Shown here piece by piece: positions 63,416-64,000 of a stretch of 64,000 bases of DNA (position 1 is its first letter; each line of letters starts with the position of its first letter). Source of the stretch: Brumimicrobium glaciale (GTDB taxonomy: Bacteria; Bacteroidota; Bacteroidia; Flavobacteriales_D; Crocinitomicaceae); contig NZ_SETE01000001.1 of assembly GCF_004152935.1 (NCBI RefSeq), positions 889,855 to 953,854 on the forward strand. The letters run 5' to 3'. The notes beneath the pieces were generated by a model. That model did not search any database, was not told where the DNA came from, and worked only from the letters and a program-made list of their open reading frames with translations. The position numbers were made by a program, and so were the translations under genes.

Positions 63416-64000
63416 ATTATTTTAACTTAATTATTTAATCATAGCGTTACAATACGTTACTATTGAAAAACTAGATTTAAATATAATACCTGGACAAAGT
63501 TTAAGTATTCTGTCAATTGACGGAAGGCATTTGAACTATTATCGGTAGATCTGCAAAATTAAGGAAAAGAATTTGAAATAGAATGGCTCTTTATTGTGTA
63601 TAGTAGTAATAAGATGTTCGACGTGCGCTGTAGTGGATATTTACATACAACTTTTGTGTGAATTAACGATTCTTACAAAGGTGTTAAACCATATTCTTTG
63701 TTTTGTACCCCATAAAATCTCTTGTCAGCGTCTGTGACACGCACTGTTTGCAACAGTCCACACTAATGAAGACTATCTTCCATTGGGCAATCCCCACTTC
63801 TCAACTATCACGTATCTTATCATTATTACTCTAAACCTACTACTGCGAGACTTTATATAAGGGTATAAAACTTTATACCTTATATATAGGTCAGTATTTT
63901 TCTATACTCTAACTATTAAAGTCTATTCTCAATAAATCCAAAAATAATGAAAGATTCAAAGAGTAGGTTTTAAGAGACTTAAGAATTAATTTAAAAATAG
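63416..64000. other. Gene-free region upstream of mtaB
   Basis: AT-rich, no ORF of significance on either strand and no tRNA cloverleaf recognised. The only structure seen is a hairpin at 63859-63884 (ATAAGGGTATAAA/TTTATACCTTAT) next to a CTACTGCGAG piece of the palindrome family. A CDS might start beyond the window edge. Confidence 0.4.

Noticed and set aside
63416..64000. Possible tRNA or small RNA gene at the window end
   Set aside because: No TTCGA T-loop with paired acceptor stem and no conserved RNA motif could be found.

Overview
The window is a chromosomal segment of a Bacteroidota genome, most likely a Flavobacteriales member close to Fluviicola/Crocinitomicaceae (the rank is inference). 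Support: low G+C, intergenic promoters of the Bacteroidota form TTTG-N19/20-TAnnTTTG, type IX secretion (T9SS) C-terminal sorting domains, a fused E1 alpha/beta oxoacid dehydrogenase, a DnaJ with only two zinc-finger repeats, and TonB/SusC-like receptors. No rRNA, tRNA, CRISPR array or intact transposase was seen.

Layout. 1-7.5 kb: 5' part of a TonB-dependent receptor, then a minus-strand block guaB / double-parvulin PPIase / parvulin-less lipoprotein / SurA-like PPIase / MoxR ATPase, probably for envelope-protein folding. 7.5-14.3 kb: NhaC-type antiporter, remnants of two toxin-antitoxin loci, fused E1 dehydrogenase and an MFS exporter. 14.4-23 kb: an accessory region with a DUF1016/PDDEXK nuclease, DUF3010, a small AAA ATPase, a frameshifted formyltransferase, an AraC regulator between an AhpD-like gene and a DoxX gene (which share an upstream motif), a DUF2807 lipoprotein and a DUF6567-like gene with an internal stop. 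23-26.4 kb: AraC regulator, chromate transporter, old-yellow-enzyme oxidoreductase. 26.4-29.1 kb: small genes in a sea of intergenic repeats. 29.1-31.7 kb: MlaEFD lipid transporter. 32-47.7 kb: mostly housekeeping, including rocD, a glutamate-type dehydrogenase and pruA (ornithine to 2-oxoglutarate), yaaA, grpE-dnaJ, divIC, msrA, a CPBP protease and a YbdG-type MscS channel. 47.8-59.3 kb: an OmpA/PD40 protein, then a vitamin B12 uptake region. There, a cobalamin riboswitch drives a DUF4465 T9SS protein, a BtuB-like receptor, a BtuG-like beta-propeller lipoprotein and another T9SS surface protein; BtuFCD-like ABC genes lie on the other strand. 59.3-64 kb: T9SS protein, nitroreductase, a small TM protein, an outer-membrane barrel and mtaB.

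The most notable points are the B12 locus with T9SS-anchored candidate surface binders, including one of unrecognised family; a cluster of four broken genes in the first 23 kb; an identical motif at identical promoter spacing upstream of the AhpD-like and DoxX genes, suggesting an AraC regulon; and several families of palindromic intergenic repeats, two of which reach into gene ends (mtaB and the DJ-1 gene) and supply their stop codons.
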